Of a stretch of DNA of 64,000 nt, positions 1 to 10,000 are shown in pieces; position 1 is the first letter of the stretch, and the number at the start of each line of letters is the position of its first letter. The stretch is from contig JAYMGJ010000346.1 of assembly GCA_037178675.1 (NCBI GenBank), positions 1-64,000 on the forward strand. Reading direction: 5' to 3'. The position numbers and the translations under genes were made by a program. The notes beneath the pieces were generated by a model. It was given only the letters and a program-made list of their open reading frames with translations. It did no database searches and had not been told where the DNA came from. The stretch is from Scleroderma bovista (taxonomy: Eukaryota; Basidiomycota; Agaricomycetes; Boletales; Sclerodermataceae).

Positions 1-87
1 ACACTCACTCTCAATTCCAGTCCACTTTTCTTATAAAAAATAAAACTAATTTACATTTTCTATTTACAAGGAGCCGGACCGGACCAC

Positions 88-1117
88 TTACTCTGGCACA
101 GTGCCGCCAGGGTTCTCTTGCTCCTCTTGGAGCCCCTGGACCTCCTGTTCGACCTCCTCCAGGTTGACCTCCAGCTTGCTGTCCTCCGACTCCTCATCTT
201 CGTCCCAAGGCACCGTGAAGAAACGGCACTCCTCGAGAAAGGTCTTGAGGCCAGCGCTCAGGTGGTCATTGGACTGTGATACAGACCACATGGAGTGCGT
301 GATCCAGGCCATCTGACTGGTCATTGCCTCCACTGCAGCTGTCAACCTGTCCATCTGCTCCAGGAAAGGTCTGGTGTTGAAACCAGACCTTGACCTGGAC
401 AGACCTGCCACTTCCACGATCTCATCGTCATTGTTGTTGACGACCTTTGTCTTCTTCTTCTTCTTCCTCTTTTCACCTCCTCGTGGCGACGTCTCGACTG
501 CCTTTCCCTTGCCCTTGTCGCTGCTGGACCCAGACCCGACGTTCCCCACCTCCGGCCACTCACACCGCTCCTCAAGTCCGGTGCACTTCATACACGCGCA
601 CTGCTTGGGTTTCTCCAGGTCCCTTTTGCACTTGGCTTTGTGCTTCGCACAGCGGACACACCTGCCAGGAGGTTAATAAAAATAGCAAAGAGAAATAATA
701 GATTACATACCGGACGTCGTCGCTCCGGTCACCGCTCAGACCCGCCTCCAGCTCTTCCCTCGCTCTTTTCTTTGACGCCTCCTGCGCCAGTGCCCTCTGC
801 CTCGCAGTGACCTCTGCAGCCCTCCGCTGCACCTCCACCCTGTCCTTCTCTGCCTGCTCGCATGCCTGGCGCTCCGCCTCCTCTCTGGCTTTCCGCTCTG
901 CCTCCTCACGAGCTTTCGCCTCCACCTCTTCATGCGCTCACTGCTTCTCCTCCCTCTTCACTTGCTTGCAACAACGGCACTCCTTTGCCTTGGCATCGAG
1001 AACGTCGAACTTGTCCTCGCTACCAGACTGTAACTCCAGTGTTGAAACCTTTGTCCAATCCTTGGACTCAGTGGCAGCAGGGGCGATGGGGCTGGTGGAC
1101 TTGGCAGTGGCAGACAT
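88..1117 (-). pseudogene. Zn-cluster-like protein with charged coiled coil, interrupted by one stop
   Basis: Two exons on the minus strand: 1117-711 and 661-88, with a 49-bp intron (710-662) that joins in phase. The N-terminus starts MSATAKSTS. A long Glu/Arg/Ala-rich coiled coil follows (AREEAERKAREEAERQ), then a cysteine cluster of the form CxxCxxxxxxC...CxCxxC...C spanning the splice junction (CVRC, CACMKC, CEWP), a basic KKKKK tract and an acidic tail. A TGA at 938-940 interrupts exon 1, and the same frame continues on both sides, so it looks like one Arg codon CGA changed to TGA. The spacing resembles a Zn(II)2Cys6 cluster but the function is unknown. I have seen this type of protein as a multicopy family in mushroom genomes. 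Its position just upstream of a polypurine tract and LTR in the opposite sense suggests it is carried by a retroelement. Confidence 0.55.
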
Positions 1118-1265
1118 TCTTAGATGGCAGTAAATTGGGGGTAAAGGCAAAACCGGTCTGATCTTTATAGATCCAGATTTCGTACTCAGACAATCACCCT
1201 GGACTCCGCATTGTTTCTAGGCGACCACACAACAGCCTCATTGGGGCCTCATGGGTTTGGCCCCT

Positions 1266-1274
1266 AAAGGGGGG
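1266..1274 (+). other. Polypurine tract of an LTR element
   Basis: The purine run AAAGGGGGG sits four bases before an LTR-like TGTTATGACC. The same arrangement (purines, ATAC, TGT) recurs at 4975-4990 after the Gypsy pol region, which identifies both as 3' polypurine tract and LTR junctions of one family. Confidence 0.55.
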
Positions 1275-1278
1275 ATAC

Positions 1279-1680
1279 TGTTATGACCATGTCCAACTCC
1301 GGATCTTATCTGGTTACTCCAGTCACATCACAGCCCTACAGCTCAACTCCGGTCGCTAGTCACTTACTCCGGTTGCGGTCGTGCAGATAACCTTCCATTA
1401 AGTATGACCCTTGGTCTATACCCCATTCACTCTTACTACACTTCACCATCTACCCTGCCTTGACATGAGTTCCCCATGAACTCGATATATCCTAGACCTT
1501 GTAGCATTTTCACCGGACCTGACTCTATTTTCACTGGACCTGACCTAGTTCTAACTCCGGTCATCCCTTGTCTGCTATTAGGTTGTTTACTTGTCACCGT
1601 ATGTAGTACTCAACCCTAGTTTCTACTTAGTATAAATACCCTCTAGTTTACCTTGTACACCTCAGTCTAAAATCAACTTA
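1279..1680 (+). repeat. Probable Ty3/Gypsy LTR (3' boundary approximate)
   Basis: It begins TGTTATGACC directly after a polypurine tract. It shares the starting words (CCATG, CCAACTCC) and the later word ACTTGTCACC with the partial LTR at 4988-5240. It serves as the 3' LTR of whatever element lies to its left and as the 5' LTR of the Gypsy element to its right. I could not fix its 3' end; 1680 is an estimate from where the TCTGTCTGTG-rich leader begins. Confidence 0.45.
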
Positions 1681-1920
1681 GTCACTACTCCAGTCCCTGT
1701 CTCTGTCTGTGTCTGTGTCTCTGTCACCTTGACCGGAACCTACGCAAGGGATCAACGCACATTGTCCTTGTCGTTGAATCCAAGTAGTCACCAACTTCAG
1801 CCGGACTAATCCCTTGTCCAGCCCTCTGCCCTCCTTTGTCCACTTCTGTCTGGACTTGACCAGACCCCCTACCGGAGTAGACCCAGACTTGACAACACCC
1901 CTATTCCTGGGCTCTCGAGT

Positions 1921-4847
1921 GTTCCTCCTGAATACCATGACTTTGCTGATGTCTTTAGTAAAGCCAAGAGCACTCAACTCCCTCCGCATTGTGATTTCGA
2001 TCTCAAGATTGACCTTGAGGATGGCTCCTCTCCTCCTCTCGGAACCATCTACTCCTTATCTCTGACCGAGCTCAAAGCACTCCGCACTTTCATAGATGAG
2101 CATCTCTGCTATGGGTTCATTCCTCCGACTACCTCTGCTCATGCTGCTCCAGTCCTCTTTGTCAAGAAAAAGGATGGATCGCTCCGTCTTTGTGTGGACT
2201 TCTGTGGTCTCAATAAAATCACCAAAAAAGATTGTTATCCACTTCCGCTCATCTCCGACCTCCTTGATTCTCCCAGCCGCCCAACCATCTATACCAAGAT
2301 CGATCTCCAACATGCATACCATTTGGTCTGCATCGCTCCAGGTGATGAATGGAAAACTGCCTTCCGCACTCGCTATGGCTCCTATGAATGGCTTGTTATG
2401 CCTTTCAGACTTACCAATGCTCCAGCTTCTTTCCAGTGCTTCATCAATAGCATTTTTGCGGACATGCTGGATGTGTGTGTGGTAGTCTATTTGGATGACA
2501 TTCTGATCTATTCCCAGGATCCTGATTGCTAAACCTGAAAAGTGTGAGTTCCACTCCACCTCTGTGGAATACTTGGGCTACTGCCTCTCTCCACAGGGCC
2601 TCTCCATGTCTCCAGAGAAGGTCCAAGCTATCCAGGACTGGCCAGAACCCTGCAAAGTCAAGGACATCCAATCCTTCCTCAGATTTGCCAACTTCTACCA
2701 TCGCTTCATTCATAATTACTCCGACATTGTTGTTCCTCTCACCTGCTTGACCTGCAAGGGATCTCCTTGGGATTTCTCCAATCAGTGTCGCTCTGCTTTC
2801 AACTCCCTGAAGGAGGCCTTTACCTCTGCTCTGATCCTTACTCATTGGGTCCCTGATGCTCTGCTTGCTGTTGAAACTGATGCCTCCGACTATGCTGTTG
2901 CTGGTATTCTCTCCATCACTTGCTCCGATGGTGAACTATGACCAGTTGCATTCTACTCCCGCACTATGACTCCTCCAGAGCTAAACTATGATACCCACAA
3001 CAAGGAACTCCTCACAATCTTCGAAGCCTTCCGCCACTGGTGTCATTACCTTGAGGGCTCCACAACTCTGATTGATGTTGTTACAGACCACAAGAACTTG
3101 GAATATTTCTCCTCCTCCAAGGTCCTCACTCGCTGCGAGGCTCATTGGTCAGAGTTCCTCTCGCAGTTCCATCTTTTGATCTGCTTTCACCCTGGGCATC
3201 TTGGTGCTAAACCAGATGCTTTAACTAGACGATGGGATGTCTACCCAAAAGGGGGGGATAGGGACTTCACTCTAGTCAATCCTCAAAATCTCCGACCTGT
3301 CTTCTCACAGGAACAGCTCACTGCATCCCTCCAAGCAACCCAACTCCTTGCTCCATGCCTCTGAGCTGCTATGGTCTTTGATCATGAGCAACTCCGCAAG
3401 GATATTCACTCCTCCCTCAGCTCTGATCCCATTGCTTCTGCTCAACTCCCAACTCCTACTCAGCTCTGCTGGTCGCTTGACTCCAATGGTTTCCTCCACT
3501 TGGATGGTCACATCTATGTCCCTGATTCCTCCGACCTCCGACTCTGAATTCTCCAATATAAGCATGACCACCCTCTCTCTGGTCACTTTGGTCAGAATCA
3601 CACTCTGGAGTTAGTCCGATGTGAATACACTTGGCCACAGCTCCGCTCCTTTGTCAAGCAATATGTGAGCTCCTGTACTGCTTGTGCTTGTGCTAAGACT
3701 CCGCATCATTGCCCCTATGGACTCCTCCAACAACTCCCTGTGCCAGAGCAACCTTGGAACTCCATATCCATGGATTTCATTGAGCACCTTCCTCTCTCCA
3801 GTGGATACTCCTCCATCCTCATTGTCATTGACCGCCTCTCTAAGCAAGGCATTTTCATTCCAACTCATGATACCATTACTTCGCCAGAGTTAGCAAAACT
3901 CTTTGTCACCCATGTCTTCTCCAAGCATGGAGTACCTTCCCATGTCACCTCCGACAGAGGTCTGGAGTTTGTCTCCCATTTCTTCTGCTCACTTGGAAAG
4001 GCTCTCGACATCCGACTGCACTTTACCTCTGGTTACCATCCTGAAGGTGACAGCCAGACTGAGTGTGCTAACCAAACTCTGGAACAGTACCTTTGCATTT
4101 ATTGCAACTACCAACAGGACAACTGGGCGGACCTCCTCCCTCTTGCGGAATTTGCTTATAACAATGCTCCGAGCGCTACCACTGGTGTCTCCTTTCTTTG
4201 CCAACAAAGGCTATCATCCCTCGATCACCATCAACTCTGATGCTCTGCTGTCTTCAGAACATGCTCACTCCTATGTGACTGATCTTGCGGAACTCCACTC
4301 CTTCCTCCACTCCGAAATGTCCGCCGCTCAAAAGTGCTACCAAGGCCCCGCCAATGCTTGTAGAGCTCCACCTCCAGATTTCAAAATTGGAGATCAAGCC
4401 TTTGTCAAAGCAAAATATTTCCACTCCACTCATCCTTCAAAGAAGCTTTCGGAGAAATATCTTGGACCTTACAGTATTATAGCTAGACCTGGTATGCACT
4501 CCTTTACCCTGAAGTTGCCTGACTCCATGCACTCCATCCATCCGGTCTTCCATGTTGTGCAGTTGGAGTTAGCAACTCCGAACACTATCCCAGAGCGATT
4601 CCAGCCTCCTCCGTCTGTGGTGGAGGTTGATGGTGAATTGGAATATGAGATTGCGGAGATCTTAGACTCCAAAATTGATAACTGTCGCTGACATTGCAAA
4701 CTACTTTACTTGGTGCGCTGGGCTGGTTATCAGGGTACTGATGAAGAAACTTCTTGGCTTTTGGCCACTGAGCTAGGGAATGCATCGGAACTGGTCCAAG
4801 ACTTCCATCATCGCTATCCTGAGAAGCCTGGACCTTTCCCCACTTGA
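1921..4847 (+). pseudogene. Broken Gypsy Pol: RT, RNase H, integrase, chromodomain
   Basis: Reverse transcriptase is recognisable from [25 protein letters not shown] and the catalytic YLDD (about 2491). RNase H starts near VETDASDYA (2872). The integrase has an HHCC zinc-binding region (about 3560-3700) and the catalytic acidic residues in MDFIEHLP, TSDRGLEF and the Glu after PEGDSQ. The chromodomain is LVRWAGY...ETSWL (about 4710). Damage includes a deletion of about 20 codons with a frameshift after IYSQD (2519), stops at 2939, 3362, 3545 and 4689, and a frameshift near 4190. Three of the stops (3362, 3545, 4689) look like CGA changed to TGA. Ty3/Gypsy Pol copies RNA to DNA and integrates it; this copy is inactive. 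Confidence 0.9.
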
Positions 4848-4987
4848 TGGTGCAACTCCCCCCTTTTCTCCATGCTCCTCCCTTTGTCATTCCACTTCTC
4901 CTCTGGCTTGTCACTGTCCCTTCTCCTCGTTTCATCCTCAGGGCTTGCCTATGGCCTTCAAGGGTTCAGGACCTAAGGGGGGGATAC

Positions 4988-5240
4988 TGTCACATCCATG
5001 CCAACTCCTACACATCTCCTCTTTGCTCCAATGCATCTCCTACCAACTCCGATGTCTCTCCTATCAACTCCAACATCTCTCCTATTTGCTCCGACATATC
5101 TCCTACGAACTCCAACACATCACCTCCAAACTCCTACTCTATTCCTCCGGTCCATCTGGCCCACTTCTGTCATACCTCCAGGTACATACCCTGTTTCCTT
5201 CCTGTCACTTACTTGTCACCCTGTTGCTACTTACTCCTAC
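4988..5240 (+). repeat. Partial Gypsy LTR containing a 21-bp minisatellite
   Basis: It begins TGTCACATCC after the polypurine tract at 4975-4983. From 5001 to 5146 it contains seven tandem units of 21 bp (the first 20 bp) with the pattern AACTCC-N-A-C-ATCTCTCCT; units start at 5001, 5021, 5042, 5063, 5084, 5105 and 5126. Copia sequence replaces it near 5240, so the LTR is cut short. Confidence 0.6.
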
Positions 5241-5242
5241 AG

Positions 5243-6513
5243 TGCGCCTCATGCTTGCGCTTGCCGCACTTGAAAATTGGTATATCACTGGACTCGACGT
5301 TCGGAGCACCTACTTGTATGGCAAGCTCGACAAAGAGATCTATATGGAACAACCTGAAGGGTTTGCAGTTCCTGGGCAAGAGCGCAAAGTGCTCCACCTT
5401 TGGCGTGCCCTCTATGGCCTCAAACAGGCCGGCCTAGCTTGGTGGCGCACACTCGATGAGTCTCTCAAGGAACTCGGGTTTGAGCGCCTTAAATCTGAAG
5501 CAGGTATCTTCTTCTACAAGAAGAAAGGCACCAACATCGTCATTGGTATTATCTACGTTGACGACGCACTATTCTGCGGCCCTAACAAAGCTGTTGTTGA
5601 CGCCATTAAAGCGCAGTTCATGCGCAAATGGGAGTGCAGAGACCTTGGAGAACCTAAGGAGTTCCTCCGAATGCGAATCACTCGCAAGGGTCGCGCTATC
5701 CACCTGGATCAATGCGCGTACCTCCAAAAGGTCATCGAATGCTGCGGCATGCTTAATGCAAAGTCCGCAAGCACCCCACTGCCGGCTGGCTACTATGCCG
5801 CCAAAAATACAGAGCCTGTTGATGCGGAACTCCGCTCCCGTTTCCAGACAGTCATTGGGTCCCTTCTGTACCTTATGTTAGGCACTAGGCCCAACATTGC
5901 CTTTGCAGTCACCCATCTCTCGCGCCATGCCGCAAACCCATCCCAGGACCACCTATCCAAGGCGCTTTATATTTGTCGCTACTTGATTGGTACACCTAAC
6001 TATTCCCTAGTGTACAATGGTGGATCTGGTGCTGGCCTGATTGCATGCATGGACTCAGATTGGGGATCAGACCCTACCTCTCGCCTCTCGCAGACAGGTT
6101 TCTACCTGAAGCTTGCAGATGGCTTGATCAGTTGGACTTCTCATGCGCAGAAGACTATTGCGTACTTGTCCACTGAGGCTGAATACATGGCTTTGAGCGA
6201 TTGCGCTCGCCAAGTTACCTGGATTCGGAGTCTACTTGGTGAGCTCGGCTATAAGCTGAAAGCTATCCCGATTTGTGGTGATAATCAGGGGTCCATATTC
6301 ATGGCATCCAACCCTGTAACAGAACCTCGCTCCAAGCACATCGACATCCACTACCACGGAATCCGCGAGTCAGTCGCGAAAGGCAACGTGGAGCTATTCT
6401 TCATTGATGGTGCTGAGAATCCCGCCGATCTGCTCACCAAGAACTTACCCCGCGAGAAATTCACGAAGTTCAGAGCTCAACTAGGCTTACAGTTTCCCTC
6501 TGGCAGCATCTAG
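5243..6513 (+). pseudogene. 5'-truncated Ty1/Copia Pol: reverse transcriptase and RNase H
   Basis: The frame is open for about 420 codons. It starts inside the reverse transcriptase domain just before the LDVRSTYLYGKLDKEIYMEQ region and includes LYGLKQAGLAWW, the catalytic YVDD (about 5560), the C-terminal region around SDWGSDPTSRLSQTGF, and the RNase H end with KTIAYLSTEAEYMAL and ADLLTKNLPREKF, stopping at 6511-6513. Gag, protease, integrase and the start of RT are missing. Copia RT and RNase H make cDNA in virus-like particles; without the upstream parts this copy is dead. The intact frame contrasts with the heavily damaged Gypsy element beside it, so it is probably younger. The open frame runs upstream to 4780 through Gypsy LTR sequence, but that part is not protein-coding by origin. 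Confidence 0.88.
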
Positions 6514-6559
6514 TGCCTTATTCGCTGAAGTGCTCTACGTGCAGCACAGCGAGGGGGAG

Positions 6560-6798
6560 TGTTGAAATCACACGTGCACCTGGCGTAAACCGTCGACGAA
6601 GTGCGCACAAGACTGCGACCCATATTAGTGTAGACTTAGTAATAGTCCTCTTTAGAGTAGGTGTTACATGTCACATGTCACACATCACAGTCACATGTCA
6701 CACTATTTGTTGTATATAAACAGCGTCCACTGCTTATATAATATAACAGCTCTTAACCAGCTACCGCTACCATCTCTGGTTGTGCACTCCACCCAACA
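6560..6798 (+). repeat. Copia 3' LTR, 239 bp
   Basis: It begins TGTTGAAATC right after the purine tract GAGGGGGAG and ends CCCAACA, giving 5-bp terminal inverted repeats TGTTG and CAACA with TG...CA ends. A TATATAAA box lies inside at about 6713. It follows the Copia stop codon by 46 bp, as expected. There is no second LTR in the window because the element is truncated at its 5' side. Confidence 0.7.
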
Positions 6799-7029
6799 GG
6801 TGAGTTGGAGTAGCAGTTCCTCTACGTACATAGGTATTGCTTCAACAATTGTGTCCATCAATTCATTTCCACTGCATGCAGACTTCAATTGCAAAGCTTT
6901 CAAATATATGAACAAAGCCATTGCTGAATGTTGCTCTTGAGGTTTAGTAATTCCAAATGGTAGGTGCCAGTGATCACTCACAAGAACTAAGACCTTATAT
7001 AAGTTTACAAAGGGTGGTGGCCCCAATAT

Positions 7030-7791
7030 ATGCCTGGTATCACAAAGCTGGTAAGTGTTGCACGTGTAAACATGCGACAGTACTTAGAAACTTTTAAGCT
7101 ATGGGAAGATCTCAGGAACTGGCACTCCTCACTGAAGAAGAAAGCTCGCACTTTGGTCCGTGAGCGCTATGAGTGGGATGCCCAAAATTGTTGTCCTATT
7201 AATGCTGATATTGCAAGGGGCCTTCTGGAATGCAGCCATTTCTTAAAGAGTGGGGTGGATGAAGACATGAGTGGCAAACTCACAAACAATAATATACTGA
7301 TAGTTTTCTAGGGTCATACAAACAATCTTGCGCACCTGGTGCTATCCAGTCTTATCATTGATTTTTTTTATACAGGTACCAATGCCATGGCCAACCTCTT
7401 CCTGGAGGTGTTCAAGAATGAAGTACCATGTGCTGTGGTTGCATTCGCCGCCACTGCTGTATTTTATTTTATTTTATATTCCTTCTTGTGCTGAAACATG
7501 TATAGATCAAAGTTGCCCTGGATGAGATAGTTGCGGAGGGCAAGGAGGTCACTTTCAAATGTGACATTTATGCAGATATCTATGTCGACATACTTGGTCT
7601 CATGGCCAAATGTGACATATCCCCTGTCCACCATGCCAAGATGAAAGCACTTCGTGTGCAATGGGCAAAGATCAGAAGGTAAGTAGTACACTACTTGTTG
7701 TGTGCTCATTTGATATGAATCTATTGAATATTTTTTTAGGAATGGGGGTTTGGCAGGCACGACCACTGGCTTTGATGTAGATCTTGATTAG
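7030..7791 (+). CDS. DUF6532-like protein, probably 5'-partial
   Basis: Splicing gives a continuous protein. A first block has WHSSLKKKARTLVRERY. An intron with donor after SHFLKSG ends at TTTTCTAG (about 7312). The next exon reads LVLSSLIIDFFYTGTNAMAN and AVVAFAATA. An intron at about 7461-7505 is followed by IKVALDEIVAEGKEVTFKC and HHAKMKALRVQWAKIRR. A last intron (about 7680-7740) precedes a short tail ending at TAG 7789-7791. The order 'charged helix, LI..FF....A, P..VAF..TAI..ALDE, ...Y...L' matches the basidiomycete domain of unknown function DUF6532 as I remember it. The true start is unclear; 7030 is simply the first ATG in frame. It lies next to retroelement debris, so it may be a repeat-family member or a fragment. 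Confidence 0.45.
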
Positions 7792-8212
7792 AATTTACAT
7801 CATGATTATCATGTACCATCTAAATTTGGAATGGCAATCACACATCATTTTCTCCCAGTTACAAATATTTGATATTCTGGGCTAAGCTGGAATGATCTGT
7901 CACAGTCTGTCAATCATCATAGTAAGGCTGACTTGGAGGCAAACAGGACAGCTGGAACAGCCTGGGACAAGTGCTGGGACAATCTGGACAGAGCTAGCCA
8001 GTTAGGTACCTTGTTGGGAGTAGCTGGGGTTCTGGGTAACTGTCCAGTGTGTCCAGGGGAGGGTTGGTTTGCTGATGTTCCACACTTGTTCAATAATACA
8101 AACACACAGGCAAATGACATTGATAATGGCATGCAGACACAGACAAAAACAGCATACAGACACAAAATGGTGTACGGACCATATACAAAAAAAAAATGGT
8201 AGTAAACAAAGT
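7792..8212. other. Non-coding spacer
   Basis: No gene is visible. The stretch 7930-8070 repeats the word CTGGGACA or close variants several times and looks like old repeat sequence. It separates two convergent genes. Confidence 0.5.
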
Positions 8213-9774
8213 TCATGTGCTGCACTTCATCTCTTCAAGTCCATTCTTCAACCAAGCCTGTTGTGTAGTGGCAAGTGCTGGCTCTGTTGTCAGTTGTATA
8301 TACCCATCTGCAAAGTCATGATTGTCATGGAAGTGTTTGAAAAGTAGGACAACATCTGAAGGGGGAATGATGGCTGCATCCATTTCCACCAGCCTCTTAC
8401 TCACTGTCTGAATGATTGGGTGGGTGGTGGAAGTACTGGCCTTAGCCTCATTGGCTTTGGCATCCAAGGAAGAGACCACATGTTGGATGAGACCACTTTG
8501 ATCAGAGATTGAGTCGCACATGCTTTCCAACTTCTCGAACTTTTCACCCAGTTGTTCATGAGAGAATGCTGTCTTCCCTGTATGTTGCTTTCGAGCCGAT
8601 GAAGTACTAAGTGCAGTGGCTGAAAAAGCACTGGATAAAATAGAGTGCTCATCATCATCAACTTTCCATTTCCAAGACTGCTCCATGCAGGCAGAAATGC
8701 TGGAAGATGGTTTGATGGAGCTGATAGATGAACCATTAAATGAGGATGGGGCAGTTGGGGGAGTGAAGCTTGTCAGGGTGCAGGGGACATTGAGATCTGA
8801 ATGCCAATCAAAGGTCATGTTGGTATAACCTGAAGTTGTGGAGGGGGGCTTGATAGAACTGACAGACAATACAGGATATGAAGGAACAATGAAGTTGCCT
8901 TGAGTACTGGAAGATGAGGGCACAAAGGGGGGATGGGTGATTTGATTGGCTGATAGCTGGAATGGCTGCGGAATGGAGGCCATTGTCAGCATCAGTATCA
9001 ATCACCGTAAACCTAGCATTGGCACCACGCACACTGCCACCCTCAGTACCCCCCTGCACTATGTGAGATGGAGGAACCATGCATACAGTATCCTGCATGG
9101 TAGATGGTGCCCCAGTAGTTCCAGTAGTTCCCCCTCCACTGTCACTCCCACTGATGGAAGTTTCCATGGCACTAGGCCCTGCAGAAGGTGGCTTGCTGAT
9201 GGTTAGTCCAGAAAAACAATTCAAACCCTTACCCTGTGAGGGCATGAGCTGTTTCATTTTCTCATAGTATGGCCATCCCTTCATTTTGAAAGAGGTTGCA
9301 TCTTTGTTATTCTGTTGAAATTGCTGTTAGTCCAGGACATGATTTCTTATTTGAAACATACCTTGAGAAATATAGTCCATATATCCTCACTTTCAGGCTG
9401 AATATTAGCCCCTAACTCAAGCAAATATGATGTATTGCAGATCTTGTTCACAAGTTCATATGTATTTCTGAGCTGCACATAATATCAAATATCAGTCAAG
9501 TATGTGATTAATTAGCAAATAAATGACACACCCTTTTCCATTTTTCCTTACATGCTTTGGAAGACTTGACTGCCCCTTTGCTGGGGTTACAAAGAGCAGC
9601 AGCAACAGTATTCCAAAATGCAGACTTGAAATTAAGGCCATCACCAGCCTTTGCCTTCTGGGCAGCAACAAGATCAAGGACATTGGTATCATCATCTGAC
9701 CATGATGCTTGCACGCTGGGGTGAGATGGCGGTGATCCACCCTTGGAAGGCGATTGCACAGATTTGCGAGGCAT
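8213..9774 (-). CDS. Myb/SANT-like DNA-binding domain protein, 461 aa
   Basis: Four exons with all junctions in phase 0: 9774-9532, 9472-9362, 9311-9033 and 8965-8213. The intron at 9032-8966 (donor GTGCGT, acceptor CCGCAG) is needed to join the last frame. Residues 15-150 hold a Myb/SANT-like (trihelix-type) fold: ASWSDDDTNVLDLVAAQ, FKSAFWNTVAAAL, KACKEKWKRLRNTYELV, ESEDIWTIFLK and MKGWPYYEKMKQLMP, with conserved tryptophans. The rest is Ser/Thr/Pro-rich with a short coiled coil (LGEKFEKLESMCDSISDQ). In fungi and plants such proteins often accompany PIF/Harbinger transposons and bind their ends; no DDE transposase is in this window. It could be a host gene or a transposon-derived one. Confidence 0.75.
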
Positions 9775-10000
9775 AATGACAGAAGACAAAGTGGACAAAG
9801 AGCGATGCTGACACACAATTGGGAGTTGGAGTTAGAGCTCCGCTTGGATGTTGCTGATGAGTCATCGGGCAGCGGATTCTTTTCGGGGTTTTTGGCACAG
9901 GTTTTCACGTGGGACTGTGCGCGGGACTGTGCTTCCGAACTCAAAGTTTAGTAAGGTGCGACGACGCGACTGATCTTCAAGCCACTTTTGATTGCACATA

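Larger units (their letters stand above)
1279..5240 (+). mobile_element. Degenerate Ty3/Gypsy chromovirus
   Basis: The order is LTR, short leader, reverse transcriptase, RNase H, integrase, chromodomain, polypurine tract and partial LTR. The Gag and protease region is missing: reverse transcriptase starts only about 240 bp after the presumed LTR, so there is an internal deletion. The right end is cut off at about 5240 by Copia sequence. A C-terminal chromodomain makes it a chromovirus. It cannot encode a full polyprotein. Confidence 0.85.

Noticed and set aside
2056..2559. Antisense frame over the Gypsy reverse transcriptase
   Set aside because: The RT frame on the plus strand has clear catalytic motifs, and the antisense frame has none.
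6703..7026. Minus-strand frame of 107 codons overlapping the Copia LTR
   Set aside because: It runs through the LTR, shows no domain, and no splice signals link it to anything; probably chance.
9148..9184. A 37-bp intron (GTAAGG...CATCAG) in the Myb/SANT-like gene
   Set aside because: It leads into a frame that soon meets TAG; the 67-bp intron at 8966-9032 gives a fully open frame instead.
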